This document shows, piece after piece, positions 37,130 to 49,312 of a stretch of DNA of 64,000 nucleotides. This DNA is from Hyphomicrobium sp. CS1BSMeth3. Its GTDB lineage: Bacteria; Pseudomonadota; Alphaproteobacteria; Rhizobiales; Hyphomicrobiaceae. Below the pieces are notes generated by a model that saw only the letters and a program-made list of their open reading frames with translations, was not told the DNA's origin and did no database searches. Location: the NCBI RefSeq assembly GCF_900117415.1, contig NZ_FPEI01000004.1:930001-994000 (forward strand), in the 5' to 3' direction. Position numbers and translations under genes: made by a program. The first letter of the stretch is position 1. Every line of letters starts with the position of its first letter.

Positions 37130-38319
37130 TCTCAGCCCGTTTCAGGCATCTCGCCGCGACCTGGCGTACCCTCGCCTGTGCCCTCCTGGTTGCCGTGTTC
37201 CTGGCACCGGCCACAGCCGCGCTCGCGCAAGCGCCAAGCGCGCCGCCAGCAGCGCCGAAGAGCTTTCTTCCGCCTGCCAAGGCCGCCGAGCCCCCTCAAG
37301 GCATCGCCGCCCGCGCCTATGCCTGGCTCATGAGCAAGCAGTCGGAGGTCAACCGCCGGCTCGCGGCCGCCGTGCGCGAGATCCGCACCGGCGACCCGTG
37401 GTTCGCGACGCTCGTTCTCGCCGGTCTCAGCTTTGCCTATGGCGTGCTCCATGCGGCGGGGCCTGGGCACGGCAAGGCTGTCATCTCATCCTATGTGCTC
37501 GCCAATGAGCAGACGGTCCGCCGCGGCATCGCACTCTCGTTCCTTGCGGCAGCCTTCCAGGGTCTCTCCGCGCTGGTGATCGTCGGCATCTTGATCGTGC
37601 TGCTCAGTGCCACCGGCATGACCATGAAATCGACCGAGGCCTGGCTCGAAACCTTGAGCTGGGGGCTCGTCGCCGTGGTCGGTGCCTGGCTGCTCTACAC
37701 GCAGATCAAGGCCGCGCGGGCAAAGCCGGCAGCCGCTGCGTCCCACGCGCACGATCATGATCACGCGCACCATGCGCACGACCATCATCACCACGATGGG
37801 CATCAGCATCACCGCGGGCACGATCACGGTCACCACCATCATGACCATGATCACGGGCACCATGACCACGGCCATGGGCACGCCCACGCTCACGTCCATC
37901 ACGACCACGCACACGAGCACGCCGCCGACGGAAGCTGCTGCAATCACGCCCACATGCCCGATCCGAGCCAGCTCCAGGGCCCCTGGTCGTGGCGGCAGGC
38001 CTTCGCGATCGCCTTCGCCGTCGGCATTCGCCCCTGCACGGGCGCCATTCTCGTGCTCGTCTTCGCGATCAGCCAGGGCCTCATGTGGGCCGGCGTGTTT
38101 GCCACCTTCGCCATGGCGATCGGCACCGCGATCACCGTCTCGGCACTGGCCGCGCTGGCCGTCGGCTCGCGCGAGCTCGCCATGCGGCTCGGCGGCGGCG
38201 CGGAGAGCGTGTGGGGGGCGCGCGTGCGGACGGCGGCCGGCATCGGCGGCGCCGGCCTCGTCCTCGGGCTCGGGCTCGTCCTGATGGTCGGCTCGCTCCA
38301 GAACGTGAGCGTTTTCTGA
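37126..38319 (+). CDS. Nickel/cobalt transporter, NicO/RcnA type, with His-rich loop
   Basis: This 397-residue inner-membrane transporter has an N-terminal signal-like segment, a periplasmic linker and about six membrane helices. The motif GVLHAAGPGHGKAVISSY in the first membrane block and GIRPCTGAILVLVFAI in the second are typical of the HoxN/RcnA superfamily. Between them a cytoplasmic loop of about 60 residues is largely His with Asp and Gly (HDHDHAHHAHDHHHHDGHQH and onward), then CC. It is cotranslated with the DUF1007 gene. Metal (Ni2+ or Co2+) and direction (efflux versus uptake) cannot be told from sequence. Confidence 0.9.
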   Translation: MISARFRHLAATWRTLACALLVAVFLAPATAALAQAPSAPPAAPKSFLPPAKAAEPPQGIAARAYAWLMSKQSEVNRRLAAAVREIRTGDPWFATLVLAGLSFAYGVLHAAGPGHGKAVISSYVLANEQTVRRGIALSFLAAAFQGLSALVIVGILIVLLSATGMTMKSTEAWLETLSWGLVAVVGAWLLYTQIKAARAKPAAAASHAHDHDHAHHAHDHHHHDGHQHHRGHDHGHHHHDHDHGHHDHGHGHAHAHVHHDHAHEHAADGSCCNHAHMPDPSQLQGPWSWRQAFAIAFAVGIRPCTGAILVLVFAISQGLMWAGVFATFAMAIGTAITVSALAALAVGSRELAMRLGGGAESVWGARVRTAAGIGGAGLVLGLGLVLMVGSLQNVSVF

Positions 38320-38407
38320 CGCGCGTGTTCTTTGGCTGGCACCGGCGCACGCTCGTGCTAAGAAGGCACCCGCCATCATCAACTTCAGCGTGAGGAAGCC
38401 AGTCACC

Positions 38408-38755
38408 ATGGCCATTGTCAGACACGAGTCCGCCGGCATTCTTTCCAAGGCCGTCGAGGCGAACGGGTTTGTCTTCACCGCCGGCATCACGGCGAACGAT
38501 CGCAACAAGGACGTCGGCGGTCAGACGAAGGAAATCCTGGACGAGATCGATCGGATTCTCGCGCTCGCCGGCTCCGACAAGTCGAAGGTCGTCTCGGCGA
38601 CGATCTGGGTCACCGACATCCGCAATCGCGATGCCATGAACGTCCATTGGAACGAGTGGACGGGCGGCAAGAACCTTCCCGGCCGCGCCTGCATCGAGGC
38701 CCGCCTCGCCGACCCGAAGCTGCTCGTCGAGATCGCTGTCATCGCGACGAAGTAA
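38408..38755 (+). CDS. RidA family protein (copy 1)
   Basis: This 115-residue protein of the RidA/YjgF/UK114 family is a trimeric enamine/imine deaminase fold. Visible signatures are GFVFTAGITANDRNKDVGGQ, ILDEIDRILALAGSDKSKVV, and the C-terminal LPGRACIEARLADPKLLVEI, where the Arg preceding ACIEA contacts the substrate carboxylate in family members. A second RidA gene follows 3 bp later and a thioesterase overlaps that, so the three form an operon. The frame runs in from 38390; ATG 38408 is favoured by GAGGAAGCC. Confidence 0.92.
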   Translation: MAIVRHESAGILSKAVEANGFVFTAGITANDRNKDVGGQTKEILDEIDRILALAGSDKSKVVSATIWVTDIRNRDAMNVHWNEWTGGKNLPGRACIEARLADPKLLVEIAVIATK

Positions 38756-38758
38756 TCG

Positions 38759-39136
38759 ATGATCATCCGCCGCGAGCTCGAGCCCCTCCTCGCCAACGTG
38801 GTCGAGGCAGGGGACATGATCTTCACGGCCGGCTGCATCGCCGACGACGAGAGCCTCGACGTCGGCGGGCAGACGCGGCAGGCGCTCGGCGATCTCGACC
38901 GCTGGCTCGCCATGTGCGGCAGCGACCGCTCGCACATCCTGCAGGTCGTGATCTGGCTCTCGGACATCCGCTTTCGCGACGCCATGAACGCGGTGTGGCT
39001 CGAGTGGGTCGATCCGGCCAATCTCCCCGCGCGCGCCTGCATCGAAGCGCGCATGGCGACGCCCGGCTGCCTCGTCGAGATCATGGCGATTGCCGTCAAA
39101 CCTGCTGCCGGTGGAAAACAGAAGGCCGGATCATGA
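38759..39136 (+). CDS. RidA family protein (copy 2)
   Basis: This 125-residue RidA-fold protein is clearly related to its upstream neighbour: MIFTAGCIADDESLDVGGQTRQALGDLDR and LPARACIEARMATPGCLVEI align without gaps. It starts 3 bp after copy 1 and its stop overlaps the thioesterase start (ATGA). Keeping two RidA proteins together suggests different imine substrates or a heteromeric trimer; neither can be shown here. The C-terminal tail PAAGGKQKAGS is specific to this copy. Confidence 0.92.
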   Translation: MIIRRELEPLLANVVEAGDMIFTAGCIADDESLDVGGQTRQALGDLDRWLAMCGSDRSHILQVVIWLSDIRFRDAMNAVWLEWVDPANLPARACIEARMATPGCLVEIMAIAVKPAAGGKQKAGS

Positions 39137-39588
39137 GCAACGCCCGCCCCGAGGGCCGTCCCGAGCCTGGCCGCCGCAGCCAGTATGCCCAGTTCATGCC
39201 GGTGCAGACGCGCTGGATGGACAACGACGTCTATGGCCACGTGAACAACGTGGTCTACTACTCGTACTTCGACACGGTCGTGAACCGCTACCTGATCGAT
39301 CCCGGCGGCCTCGACTTCCACAACGCGCCGATCGTCGGCATCATGGCTGAGACCATGTGCCGCTTCCACCGCTCCTTCGCCTATCCGGAAGCGATCGACG
39401 CGGGTCTCAGAGTCGGTCGGCTCGGCACGTCGTCCGTTCGCTACGAAATTGGTCTCTTCGGCGAAGGCGAGGATCTGGCTCGCGTTGAGGGCCATCTCGT
39501 GCACGTGTTCGTCGAGCGCGCGACCAACAAGCCGGTGCCCATCCCGGCCGGCATTCGCGCAGCCCTCGAACGGCTAATTGTCGACTAG
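39133..39588 (+). CDS. Acyl-CoA thioesterase, 4-hydroxybenzoyl-CoA thioesterase (YbgC) type
   Basis: This 151-residue hot-dog-fold enzyme hydrolyses acyl-CoA. The motif VQTRWMDNDVYGHVNNVVYY contains the catalytic Asp in the D-x-GH-NN pattern of the 4-hydroxybenzoyl-CoA thioesterase family, followed by YFDTVVNRYL. It overlaps RidA copy 2 by 4 bp. An operon of two imine deaminases and a thioesterase suggests a common catabolic route with imine and CoA-thioester intermediates, which is inference. Confidence 0.92.
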   Translation: MSNARPEGRPEPGRRSQYAQFMPVQTRWMDNDVYGHVNNVVYYSYFDTVVNRYLIDPGGLDFHNAPIVGIMAETMCRFHRSFAYPEAIDAGLRVGRLGTSSVRYEIGLFGEGEDLARVEGHLVHVFVERATNKPVPIPAGIRAALERLIVD

Positions 39589-39742
39589 TACGGTAGAGAT
39601 TTCCGGCTGAATGCCGCGCACTGTAGCTTTCGGGCCATAGCGGGCGCCCAACCAAATCAGGCATGGTCTCGGCGGACATACTTGAGTGAGTCCGCACGCA
39701 TGGGGCTATTCGCGGACCGCTCCAAAGGGGCTGGGAACCACG

Positions 39743-40156
39743 ATGAAGCGCACATGCTTGGTGGCCGCTGGAGCGGCGCTGCTGATAGGTCTTGGGCTCA
39801 CTCCGGCGCTGGTTCACGCGCAGGAGACCGGGCTCGCATCAATCCACGCCTGGGTTCCGGCCGGCCGCACCAAGACCTGCCTGGCGACCCACTTCCACGA
39901 CGGCTCCGGCGCCGGCAAGACGAAGAAGGACGCCGAGCGCGCCGCCATTCAGAGCTGGGAGTCGTTCACGATCTGGGAGTACGGCCCGTCCTGGGGCCGC
40001 TGGAACCTGTCCGAGACGAAGACCATTAACTGCGATCGGAAGACGACGTCCGAGTTCAGTTGCCAAGTGTCCAGCCGTCCGTGCATTAGCAAGGTCGCGA
40101 GAAAGACGGCAAAGACGGCAAAGAGCTCAAAGGCGGCCAAGGGTGAGAAGCGCTGA
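39743..40156 (+). CDS. Secreted hypothetical protein
   Basis: This 137-residue protein has a clear signal peptide (KRTCLVAAGAALLIGLGL, cleavage near VHAQE). The mature part includes SIHAWVPAGRTKTCLATHFH and DGSGAGKTKKDAERAAIQSW, with four cysteines after the signal region, possibly two disulfides, and a basic Ala/Lys-rich tail. I do not recognise a family beyond weak similarity to small exported proteins in rhizobia. ATG 39743 is used because the signal peptide begins there. It is upstream of trkH on the same strand. Confidence 0.75.
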   Translation: MKRTCLVAAGAALLIGLGLTPALVHAQETGLASIHAWVPAGRTKTCLATHFHDGSGAGKTKKDAERAAIQSWESFTIWEYGPSWGRWNLSETKTINCDRKTTSEFSCQVSSRPCISKVARKTAKTAKSSKAAKGEKR

Positions 40157-40199
40157 GTTGCAGGCGCGGCCCTGACGTCGTTCGGCGACGGGGACCCTC

Positions 40200-41645
40200 G
40201 TGATCCAGTTCCGCCCGATCCTGCTGGCTCTCGGCCTGATGGCCTGCCTTATGGGCGTGGCGATGCTGGTCCCCATGGCTGTCGACTATGCCGACAGCCA
40301 CTCGAGCTGGCGCACATTCGCCGTCTCGGCCATGGTCACGCTGTTCGTCGGCGTGCTCATGGTTCTGTTCGCCTATGACAACCGCCCGGTGAAGACCGGG
40401 CTGCGCGAAGCATTTCTGCTGACCACGCTCTGCTGGGTATTGGTGTGCGTCTTCGCGGCGATCCCCTTTGCAGGCCTTGGTCTGCCAATCGCAGATGCTT
40501 TCTTCGAGGCGGTATCGGCGCTGACGACGACCGGCGCCACGGTGATCACCAATCTGAGCGGCCAGCCCCGCGGCATTCTGCTTTGGCGGGCTTTGCTGCA
40601 GGGGATCGGCGGCCTCGGGATCATCGTCGTCGCGATCCTCGTCCTCCCCTTCCTGCGCATCGGCGGGATGCAGCTCTTCCAGACGGAGAGCTCGGATCGC
40701 TCGGAGAAGATCGTACCGCGCGCCAGCCAGCTCGTTGCCGCCATCTGCGGCGTGTTCGTTGCGCTGCTGCTCGCGTGCATGATCGTTTTCATGCTGCTCG
40801 GCATGACGCCGTTCGACGCGATCTGCCATGCGCTGGCAACGGTCTCGACGGGCGGGCTCTCCACGCACGATCAGAGCTTCGGTTACTTCAAATCGCCCGC
40901 CCTGCACTGGGCCGCAATCTTCTTCATGATCTGCGGTGCGCTGCCGTTCGTCCTGTACATCAGGGCCATGCGCGGCGACACGCAGGTGCTCTGGCGCGAT
41001 GTGCAGGTGCGCGGCTTCCTGATGCTCATATTGGTCGCCTCGGCGGTCATGACCGCATGGCTGACCATCGCCCGCGGCGTGGAGTTCAGCGACGCCCTCC
41101 ACCTCGCGGCCTTCAATGTCGTTTCCGTCATCACGACCACGGGCTTCACCGCGGGAGACTTCGCCGCCTGGGGACCGTTCGCAGTCGGGGTTTTCTTTCT
41201 GCTGCTCTTCATCGGCGGCTGCTCGGGATCGACGTCGGGCGGCATCAAGATCTACCGCCTGCAGGTCGCCTCACTGCTGACGCGCAGCCACCTTCAGCAC
41301 CTCATCAGCCCCAACCGCATCGTTCCGCTGACGTACAACGGCCGGCGCCTTCCCGAGGACGTACCGTTCTCGGTCGTCGCTTTCTTCGCCGTCTACATGG
41401 CCACGATCGGGCTGTTCACCGTCGTTCTCTGTGCCATGGGGCTGGACCTGGTCACGGCGTTGTCGGGGGCCGCGTCAGCCGTCTCGAACGTCGGACCGGG
41501 ACTCGGCTCGATCATCGGCCCCTCGGGCAGCTACGCCGACCTGCCGGCGGGCGCGAAATGGGTGCTTTCGGGCGCCATGCTGCTCGGCCGCCTCGAGCTC
41601 TTCACGGTGCTCGTGCTCTTCCGGCCGGAGTTCTGGCGGGGCTGA
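40200..41645 (+). CDS. trkH: Potassium uptake protein TrkH
   Basis: This 481-residue inner-membrane ion-translocating subunit of the Trk system has four pore-loop repeats: ALTTTGATV, TVSTGGLST, TTTGFTAGDFAAWG and a fourth around SNVGPGLGSIIG, each with the selectivity-filter glycine. GCSGSTSGGIKIYR is the well-conserved TrkH segment. The start is GTG 40200 with GGGGA upstream. No trkA is adjacent in the window; the cytosolic regulatory subunit must be elsewhere. Confidence 0.95.
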   Translation: MIQFRPILLALGLMACLMGVAMLVPMAVDYADSHSSWRTFAVSAMVTLFVGVLMVLFAYDNRPVKTGLREAFLLTTLCWVLVCVFAAIPFAGLGLPIADAFFEAVSALTTTGATVITNLSGQPRGILLWRALLQGIGGLGIIVVAILVLPFLRIGGMQLFQTESSDRSEKIVPRASQLVAAICGVFVALLLACMIVFMLLGMTPFDAICHALATVSTGGLSTHDQSFGYFKSPALHWAAIFFMICGALPFVLYIRAMRGDTQVLWRDVQVRGFLMLILVASAVMTAWLTIARGVEFSDALHLAAFNVVSVITTTGFTAGDFAAWGPFAVGVFFLLLFIGGCSGSTSGGIKIYRLQVASLLTRSHLQHLISPNRIVPLTYNGRRLPEDVPFSVVAFFAVYMATIGLFTVVLCAMGLDLVTALSGAASAVSNVGPGLGSIIGPSGSYADLPAGAKWVLSGAMLLGRLELFTVLVLFRPEFWRG

Positions 41646-41684
41646 GCGCCTGAGCCCAATGCCCCGCCAGATTACTGTCGAACG

Positions 41685-43757
41685 TCAGGCCGTAGCTGGC
41701 GCCACGGTGCGCGTTCGCTGCATGGTGTGCGCGGCCAGGAAGAGCAGCACCGCCAACACGACATTGTACCCGACGTGCACGCCAAGCTGCGGGAAGAGCG
41801 GCATGTAGCCGGAGATGTCGATCCCGATGATCGGCTTCAGGATGGCGGTAACGATCGTCGGCAGCACCAGCAGAAGACCCGCAACGCTGAACAGCGCCGT
41901 CTCCACGCCGTTCGTGCGGACGCGATAGTAGCGCTGGAAGGCGAATGCGAGCAGCGCGATGCCGGCGCCGACCTGGAGTGTGATCTCCAGGATGTCGAAC
42001 CACGTAGCTCCATCGGGGAACTTGAGCAGCAGGCCGATGCCGAGCGGATCGAGGACGAACACGAACGGCACCAGGAAGGCCGGCATCGTGTACTTCCAGG
42101 ATTGCAGCGTGGTCGCGTAGGGATTGCCGCCCGTGATGGCCGCCGCCGCAAAGGGCGAGAGCGCCGTCGGCGGCGAAACCTCGGACAGCACCGCGTAGTA
42201 GAAGATGAACATGTGCGCGGCGAAGTCCGGCACGCCGAGCTTGATCAGCGCCGGCGCCGCAATGACGGCGCACAGGATGTAGGAGGCCGTCACCGGCACG
42301 GCGAGACCAACGATCCACACGATCAGCGAGGTATAGATCGCCGTGAGGATCAGACTGCCGCCCGCATAGGTGATGATGATGTCGGCGAACTTCTGCGCGA
42401 GGCCGGTGAGCGTCACGCTGCCGACGATGATGCCGGCCGCGGCGCACGTCGGCGCCACATTGAGAACGCCCGTCGTGCCCTCGGTCAGGGCCTTGGCGAG
42501 CTTGCGCGGCCAGAGCGCCGTATCCCAGCGGAAGTAGCTGACCAGGATCGCCATGATGGTCGCCCAGAACACGGCGAGCACGGGCGAGAAGCCCATCAGC
42601 ATGAATACGACGATCGAGATGAGCGAGAGGAAGTGGAACCAGTAGCCCTTGGTGAGCTTCCAGAGCGTTCCCTTCTCGATCAGCAGGTCGCTGCCGCCGG
42701 CGCCGTACTTCTTCGCGTCGAGCTCTACCATCACGTAGATGCCGAAGTAGTAGAGCAGCGTCGGGATGATCGCCATCCAGATGACTTCGATGTACGAAAT
42801 CTTCAGGTACTCGGCGATGAGGAAGGCCGCGGCACCGAGCACGGGCGGCGAGATGATCGCGCCGAGACCGCCGGCCGCAAGCAGGCCGCCCGCAGCATTC
42901 TTGTCGTAGCCGGATTTGGCGAGCATCGGATGCGCGACGGTGCCGATGGTCACGGTCGTCGCGACGCCCGAGCCGGAAGGGCCTCCCATCAGGAAGGACG
43001 AGAGAACGACGGCGCGCCCTGCGGAGTTGCGGCGCCCGCCCATGGCGGCGAACGAGAAATCGATGAAGAACTTGCCGGCGCCGGATGCCTGCAGCACCGC
43101 GCCGAAGATCGTGAAGAGGATGATGAGGCTGGACGAGACATCGACGGCCGAGCCGAAGATGCCTTCAAGCGTCATGTAGAGATGGGCGACGAGACGGTCG
43201 ACGTCATAGCCGCGGTGCGTCCACGGCGCCGGAAGGTGCTGCCCGTAGATCGCGTAGAGCACGAAGGCCATCGCGACGATCGGCATGATGATGCCGGTCG
43301 TGCGCCGCGTCGCCTCGAGAACGAGCGCGATGAAGACGATGCCGACCCACACTTGAATTTCCGTCGGTGCGGTCGCGTAGTCGCCGAAATCGGCGCCCTG
43401 ATAGAGGATGTAGCCGACCGTGCCGGCGCCGGCTGCGGCGAAGAGCCAGTCCCACCAGCGGATCTGGTCGCGAAAGCGGCTCGCGATCGGGAACAGCAGG
43501 AACGTCAGCACGAGCACGATGCCGACGTGACCGGGCCGCAGGACGTGCGTCGGGATGATGTCGTAGGCCGCGTAGAGATGGAACAGCGTCGAGCCGATCG
43601 CGAGGGCAGCTATGAGGTAGCCGATCCAGCCGCCGACGCGATTGAGGGCGCCTTCATCCTCCTCGATGAACTTCTCGGCGGCCTTGAGCGCGTCCTCGCT
43701 GATTTCACCGGCATTCGACGCCGTGGCAGCCGGCGCGCCCCCCAATTCCTGGCTCAT
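41685..43757 (-). CDS. TRAP transporter fused permease (DctQM type)
   Basis: This 690-residue membrane protein fuses the small four-helix DctQ-like subunit (N-terminal ~180 residues) and the twelve-helix DctM-like transporter, as in TRAP systems that use TAXI-type binding proteins. Segments such as FTIFGAVLQASGAGKFFIDF and GGPSGSGVATTVTIGTVAHP are typical. A C-terminal extension of about 100 residues with further hydrophobic helices is present. It follows the TAXI binding-protein gene on the same strand, with an attenuator-like hairpin between. The substrate is unknown. Confidence 0.93.
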   Translation of the reverse strand: MSQELGGAPAATASNAGEISEDALKAAEKFIEEDEGALNRVGGWIGYLIAALAIGSTLFHLYAAYDIIPTHVLRPGHVGIVLVLTFLLFPIASRFRDQIRWWDWLFAAAGAGTVGYILYQGADFGDYATAPTEIQVWVGIVFIALVLEATRRTTGIIMPIVAMAFVLYAIYGQHLPAPWTHRGYDVDRLVAHLYMTLEGIFGSAVDVSSSLIILFTIFGAVLQASGAGKFFIDFSFAAMGGRRNSAGRAVVLSSFLMGGPSGSGVATTVTIGTVAHPMLAKSGYDKNAAGGLLAAGGLGAIISPPVLGAAAFLIAEYLKISYIEVIWMAIIPTLLYYFGIYVMVELDAKKYGAGGSDLLIEKGTLWKLTKGYWFHFLSLISIVVFMLMGFSPVLAVFWATIMAILVSYFRWDTALWPRKLAKALTEGTTGVLNVAPTCAAAGIIVGSVTLTGLAQKFADIIITYAGGSLILTAIYTSLIVWIVGLAVPVTASYILCAVIAAPALIKLGVPDFAAHMFIFYYAVLSEVSPPTALSPFAAAAITGGNPYATTLQSWKYTMPAFLVPFVFVLDPLGIGLLLKFPDGATWFDILEITLQVGAGIALLAFAFQRYYRVRTNGVETALFSVAGLLLVLPTIVTAILKPIIGIDISGYMPLFPQLGVHVGYNVVLAVLLFLAAHTMQRTRTVAPATA

Positions 43758-43815
43758 ACTGTGTTCCTACTTGGTGACAATCCGAGCGCGAGCGGGCGCC
43801 GGGTAACAGGCAAAA

Positions 43816-43839
43816 CCGCCGGAGCGTGGGCTCCGGCGG
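43816..43839 (-). terminator. Attenuator-like hairpin between TAXI binding protein and permease
   Basis: A perfect 10-bp stem CCGCCGGAGC/GCTCCGGCGG with loop of four bases is followed on the minus strand by TTTTG. It lies 25 bp after the binding-protein stop and before the permease start, so it probably lowers permease expression relative to the abundant binding protein. Confidence 0.75.
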
Positions 43840-43863
43840 CTGGTGACTTATAGAGAGCGGGGC

Positions 43864-44826
43864 TCAGTCGACCTTGATGCCCTTCTCGGCGAAGTACTTG
43901 AGAGCACCAGGATGGAAGGGGATGCCCGACTTCTTCTTGGTCTGGTTCTCCGCCTTGATGTTGAGGCCTTCCTTGTGGACGATGCCGAGCTCCTCGCGCT
44001 TCTCGAGCATCAGCTTCGTGAGCTGATAGGCGAGGTCCTCAGGCATGTTCGCGTTGACCGCCATGACGTTCCAGACGGCGACGTTGTGGTTGTCCGCATC
44101 CTGGCCGCCGTACGTGCCCTTGGGAATGACCGTCGCCGCGTAGATCTCGCCGTACTTGGCAACCATCTTGCCGACGTTCTGTGCGATGTCGATCATGCGG
44201 AGCTTGGTGCCGGGCGTCGCGCCGAGGTCGGTCACCGCCGCCGTCGGAAGGCCGCCGACCCAGAAGAAGGCGTCGATCTTCTTGTCCTTGATCGCGTTGA
44301 CGCTCTCGGCGACGCCGAGGCGCTCACGCTTCATGTCCTTGTCCTTGTCGAGACCGGCCGCCTCGATGACGCGGAATGCGAACACCTCGGTGGCGCTGCC
44401 GGGCGAACCCGTGGAGACGCGCTTGCCCTTGAGATCCTCGATCTTGGTGACGCCGGTGCCGTCGATGGTCACGACGTGCATGTGGTTCGGATACATGACG
44501 ACGAGCGACTGGACCGGCAGCTTGCCGCTCTTGAACTTGTCGAGACCGCTGACGGCATCCCACGCGGCATCGACCTGCGTGAAGGCGATGTCGGCGCGGC
44601 CGGAGCCGATGAGCTGCAGGTTGGCAACCGAGCCGCCGGTCACTTCCGCCGCTGCCGTCGTGTTCGGGATGTTCTTGCCGATGATGCTCGCGAACCCGCC
44701 GCCGAGCGGATAGTACACGCCGCCCGTGCCACCCGTGGTGATCGAGAGCTGCTTCGTCTGCGCGATGGCGGCAGCCGCGGTGAGGGCCACAGCAATGCCG
44801 GCCGTGAGCGCAAGTAGTCGCTTCAT
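43864..44826 (-). CDS. TAXI family TRAP transporter solute-binding protein
   Basis: This 320-residue periplasmic binding protein has a signal peptide (MKRLLALTAGIAVALTAAAA, cleavage near AIAQT) and the TAXI hallmark SITTGGTGGVYYPLGGGFAS at the N-terminus of the mature protein. KRVSTGSPGSATEVFAFRVI and IGSGRADIAFTQVDAAWDAV are also typical. TAXI proteins bind small organic or amino acids. The gene is upstream of its permease. The start follows GGGAGGAATGAGGAA, an excellent ribosome binding site. Confidence 0.95.
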   Translation of the reverse strand: MKRLLALTAGIAVALTAAAAIAQTKQLSITTGGTGGVYYPLGGGFASIIGKNIPNTTAAAEVTGGSVANLQLIGSGRADIAFTQVDAAWDAVSGLDKFKSGKLPVQSLVVMYPNHMHVVTIDGTGVTKIEDLKGKRVSTGSPGSATEVFAFRVIEAAGLDKDKDMKRERLGVAESVNAIKDKKIDAFFWVGGLPTAAVTDLGATPGTKLRMIDIAQNVGKMVAKYGEIYAATVIPKGTYGGQDADNHNVAVWNVMAVNANMPEDLAYQLTKLMLEKREELGIVHKEGLNIKAENQTKKKSGIPFHPGALKYFAEKGIKVD

Positions 44827-45136
44827 TTCCTCATTCCTCCCAGGGATCCAGTTTCATTCCGAGGCGCGATCGGGACGAGCCGTAACGACGCTTGCCGTTC
44901 GGGCCGCCCTGAACAAAAGGCCGATCGGTGTCTAGCGGACAACCATCCCTGGAACCAAGAAAAAATCGCTGCTCATGCTTATTTTCTCGGGTGCGCCCCC
45001 CCGCCGCTCCTGTGCGGAAATGCGGGCCGGATCGCTGCGGCAAAGTGGCACTCAAACGCATACGGCCGCCCTTGTGACAGGGCGGCCGTGAGATCCTGGA
45101 ATTTGTGGCGGGCGGCCTGCGTAGTGCGCGCTGGCG
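44827..45136. other. Intergenic region between greA and the TAXI binding-protein gene
   Basis: These 310 bp contain no credible gene. They hold the greA terminator at 45062-45089 and, nearer the binding-protein gene, its presumed promoter. No convincing -35/-10 pair was seen; the best partial match on the minus strand (TTGGTT, 18 bp, TAGACA) is weak. Confidence 0.5.
45062..45089 (-). terminator. Hairpin terminator downstream of greA
   Basis: A perfect 11-bp stem ACGGCCGCCCT/AGGGCGGCCGT with a six-base loop lies 47 bp after the greA stop codon. The minus-strand sequence after it (ATGCGTTTGAG) has only a short T run, so this is a strong hairpin with a weak U-tract. Confidence 0.7.
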
Positions 45137-45616
45137 CTACTTCCACTCGATCTTGGTGATCTCGTAGGACTTGGCACCCTTGGGCGTCGTCACCTCGGCG
45201 GTGTCGCCCTTGCCCTTGCCGATCAGCGCACGCGCAATCGGCGAGCTGATCGAAATCTTGCCCTCGCGCACGTCCGCCTCCATCTCGCCGACGATCTTGT
45301 ATTTGACCTTCTCGTCGGTGTCCTCGTCGATGAGGCTGACCGTGGCGCCGAACTTGATCTTGTCGCCGGACATTTTGGTCGTGTCGATGACCTCGGCGCG
45401 CGAAAGCTTATCCTCCAGCTCGGCGACCTTGGACTCGTTCAGCCCCTGGGCCTCCTTGGCGGCGTGATATTCCGCATTCTCGCTCAGGTCCCCGTGCGCA
45501 CGTGCCTCGGCGATGGCCTGGATGATCCGTGGACGTTCCACGGCCTTCAGGCGGTGCAGCTCCGTCTCGAGCTTCTGAAAGCCCTCGATTGTCATCGGAA
45601 CCTTTTCCATCGCCAT
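45137..45616 (-). CDS. greA: Transcription elongation factor GreA
   Basis: This 159-residue factor rescues backtracked RNA polymerase by stimulating transcript cleavage. The N-terminal coiled coil ([14 protein letters not shown]) ends at a tip with the acidic pair in [20 protein letters not shown]; the C-terminal FKBP-like domain has [20 protein letters not shown] 45616 follows GGGAG at a good distance; ATG 45610 is an alternative. It lies downstream of carB on the same strand, a typical alphaproteobacterial order. Confidence 0.97.
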   Translation of the reverse strand: MAMEKVPMTIEGFQKLETELHRLKAVERPRIIQAIAEARAHGDLSENAEYHAAKEAQGLNESKVAELEDKLSRAEVIDTTKMSGDKIKFGATVSLIDEDTDEKVKYKIVGEMEADVREGKISISSPIARALIGKGKGDTAEVTTPKGAKSYEITKIEWK

Positions 45617-45725
45617 ATCCAAGTCTCCCAACCGGCTCGGCTGATGTGCCGATACCGCCGAATCAGTCGCAACAGTCCACGGGAAAACGCCAGCTTCCCC
45701 CGTCCGGGGCCCGTTTGCAAGGGCC

Positions 45726-49061
<3,336 letters not shown>

Positions 49062-49312
49062 GGGGCCGCTTTCTATTGCAGCGCGCCACGCTTGGCTATA
49101 GGGCGCGGCAAAGAGGCGGGGAGAGTGGCCGGCAGGTCTCCGGGCGTGCCATGCGCGCCTCGCCGGACGCCCTCCCGGCTCCGTCTTCCGTCTTGACGGT
49201 ATTGCCCCGGCCGCGCTCCCATGAGCCGAGCCATATCAGGCGCCATGGGCCGTGACGGCTGCCGGCTCGGGCGGGCCAACAGGAACAACGAGGAAACAAC
49301 CAGGAGACGAAA

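Noticed and set aside
37740-37930. Repetitive CAC/CAT-rich stretch as a possible repeat array or CRISPR
   Set aside because: It is in frame and encodes the His-rich loop of the transporter; there are no regular spacers or repeats. No CRISPR array was seen anywhere in the window.
41727-43853. 708-residue plus-strand frame
   Set aside because: It is antisense to the TRAP permease; its very high Arg/Asp/His/Glu composition is what the reverse strand of a GC-rich membrane protein gives.
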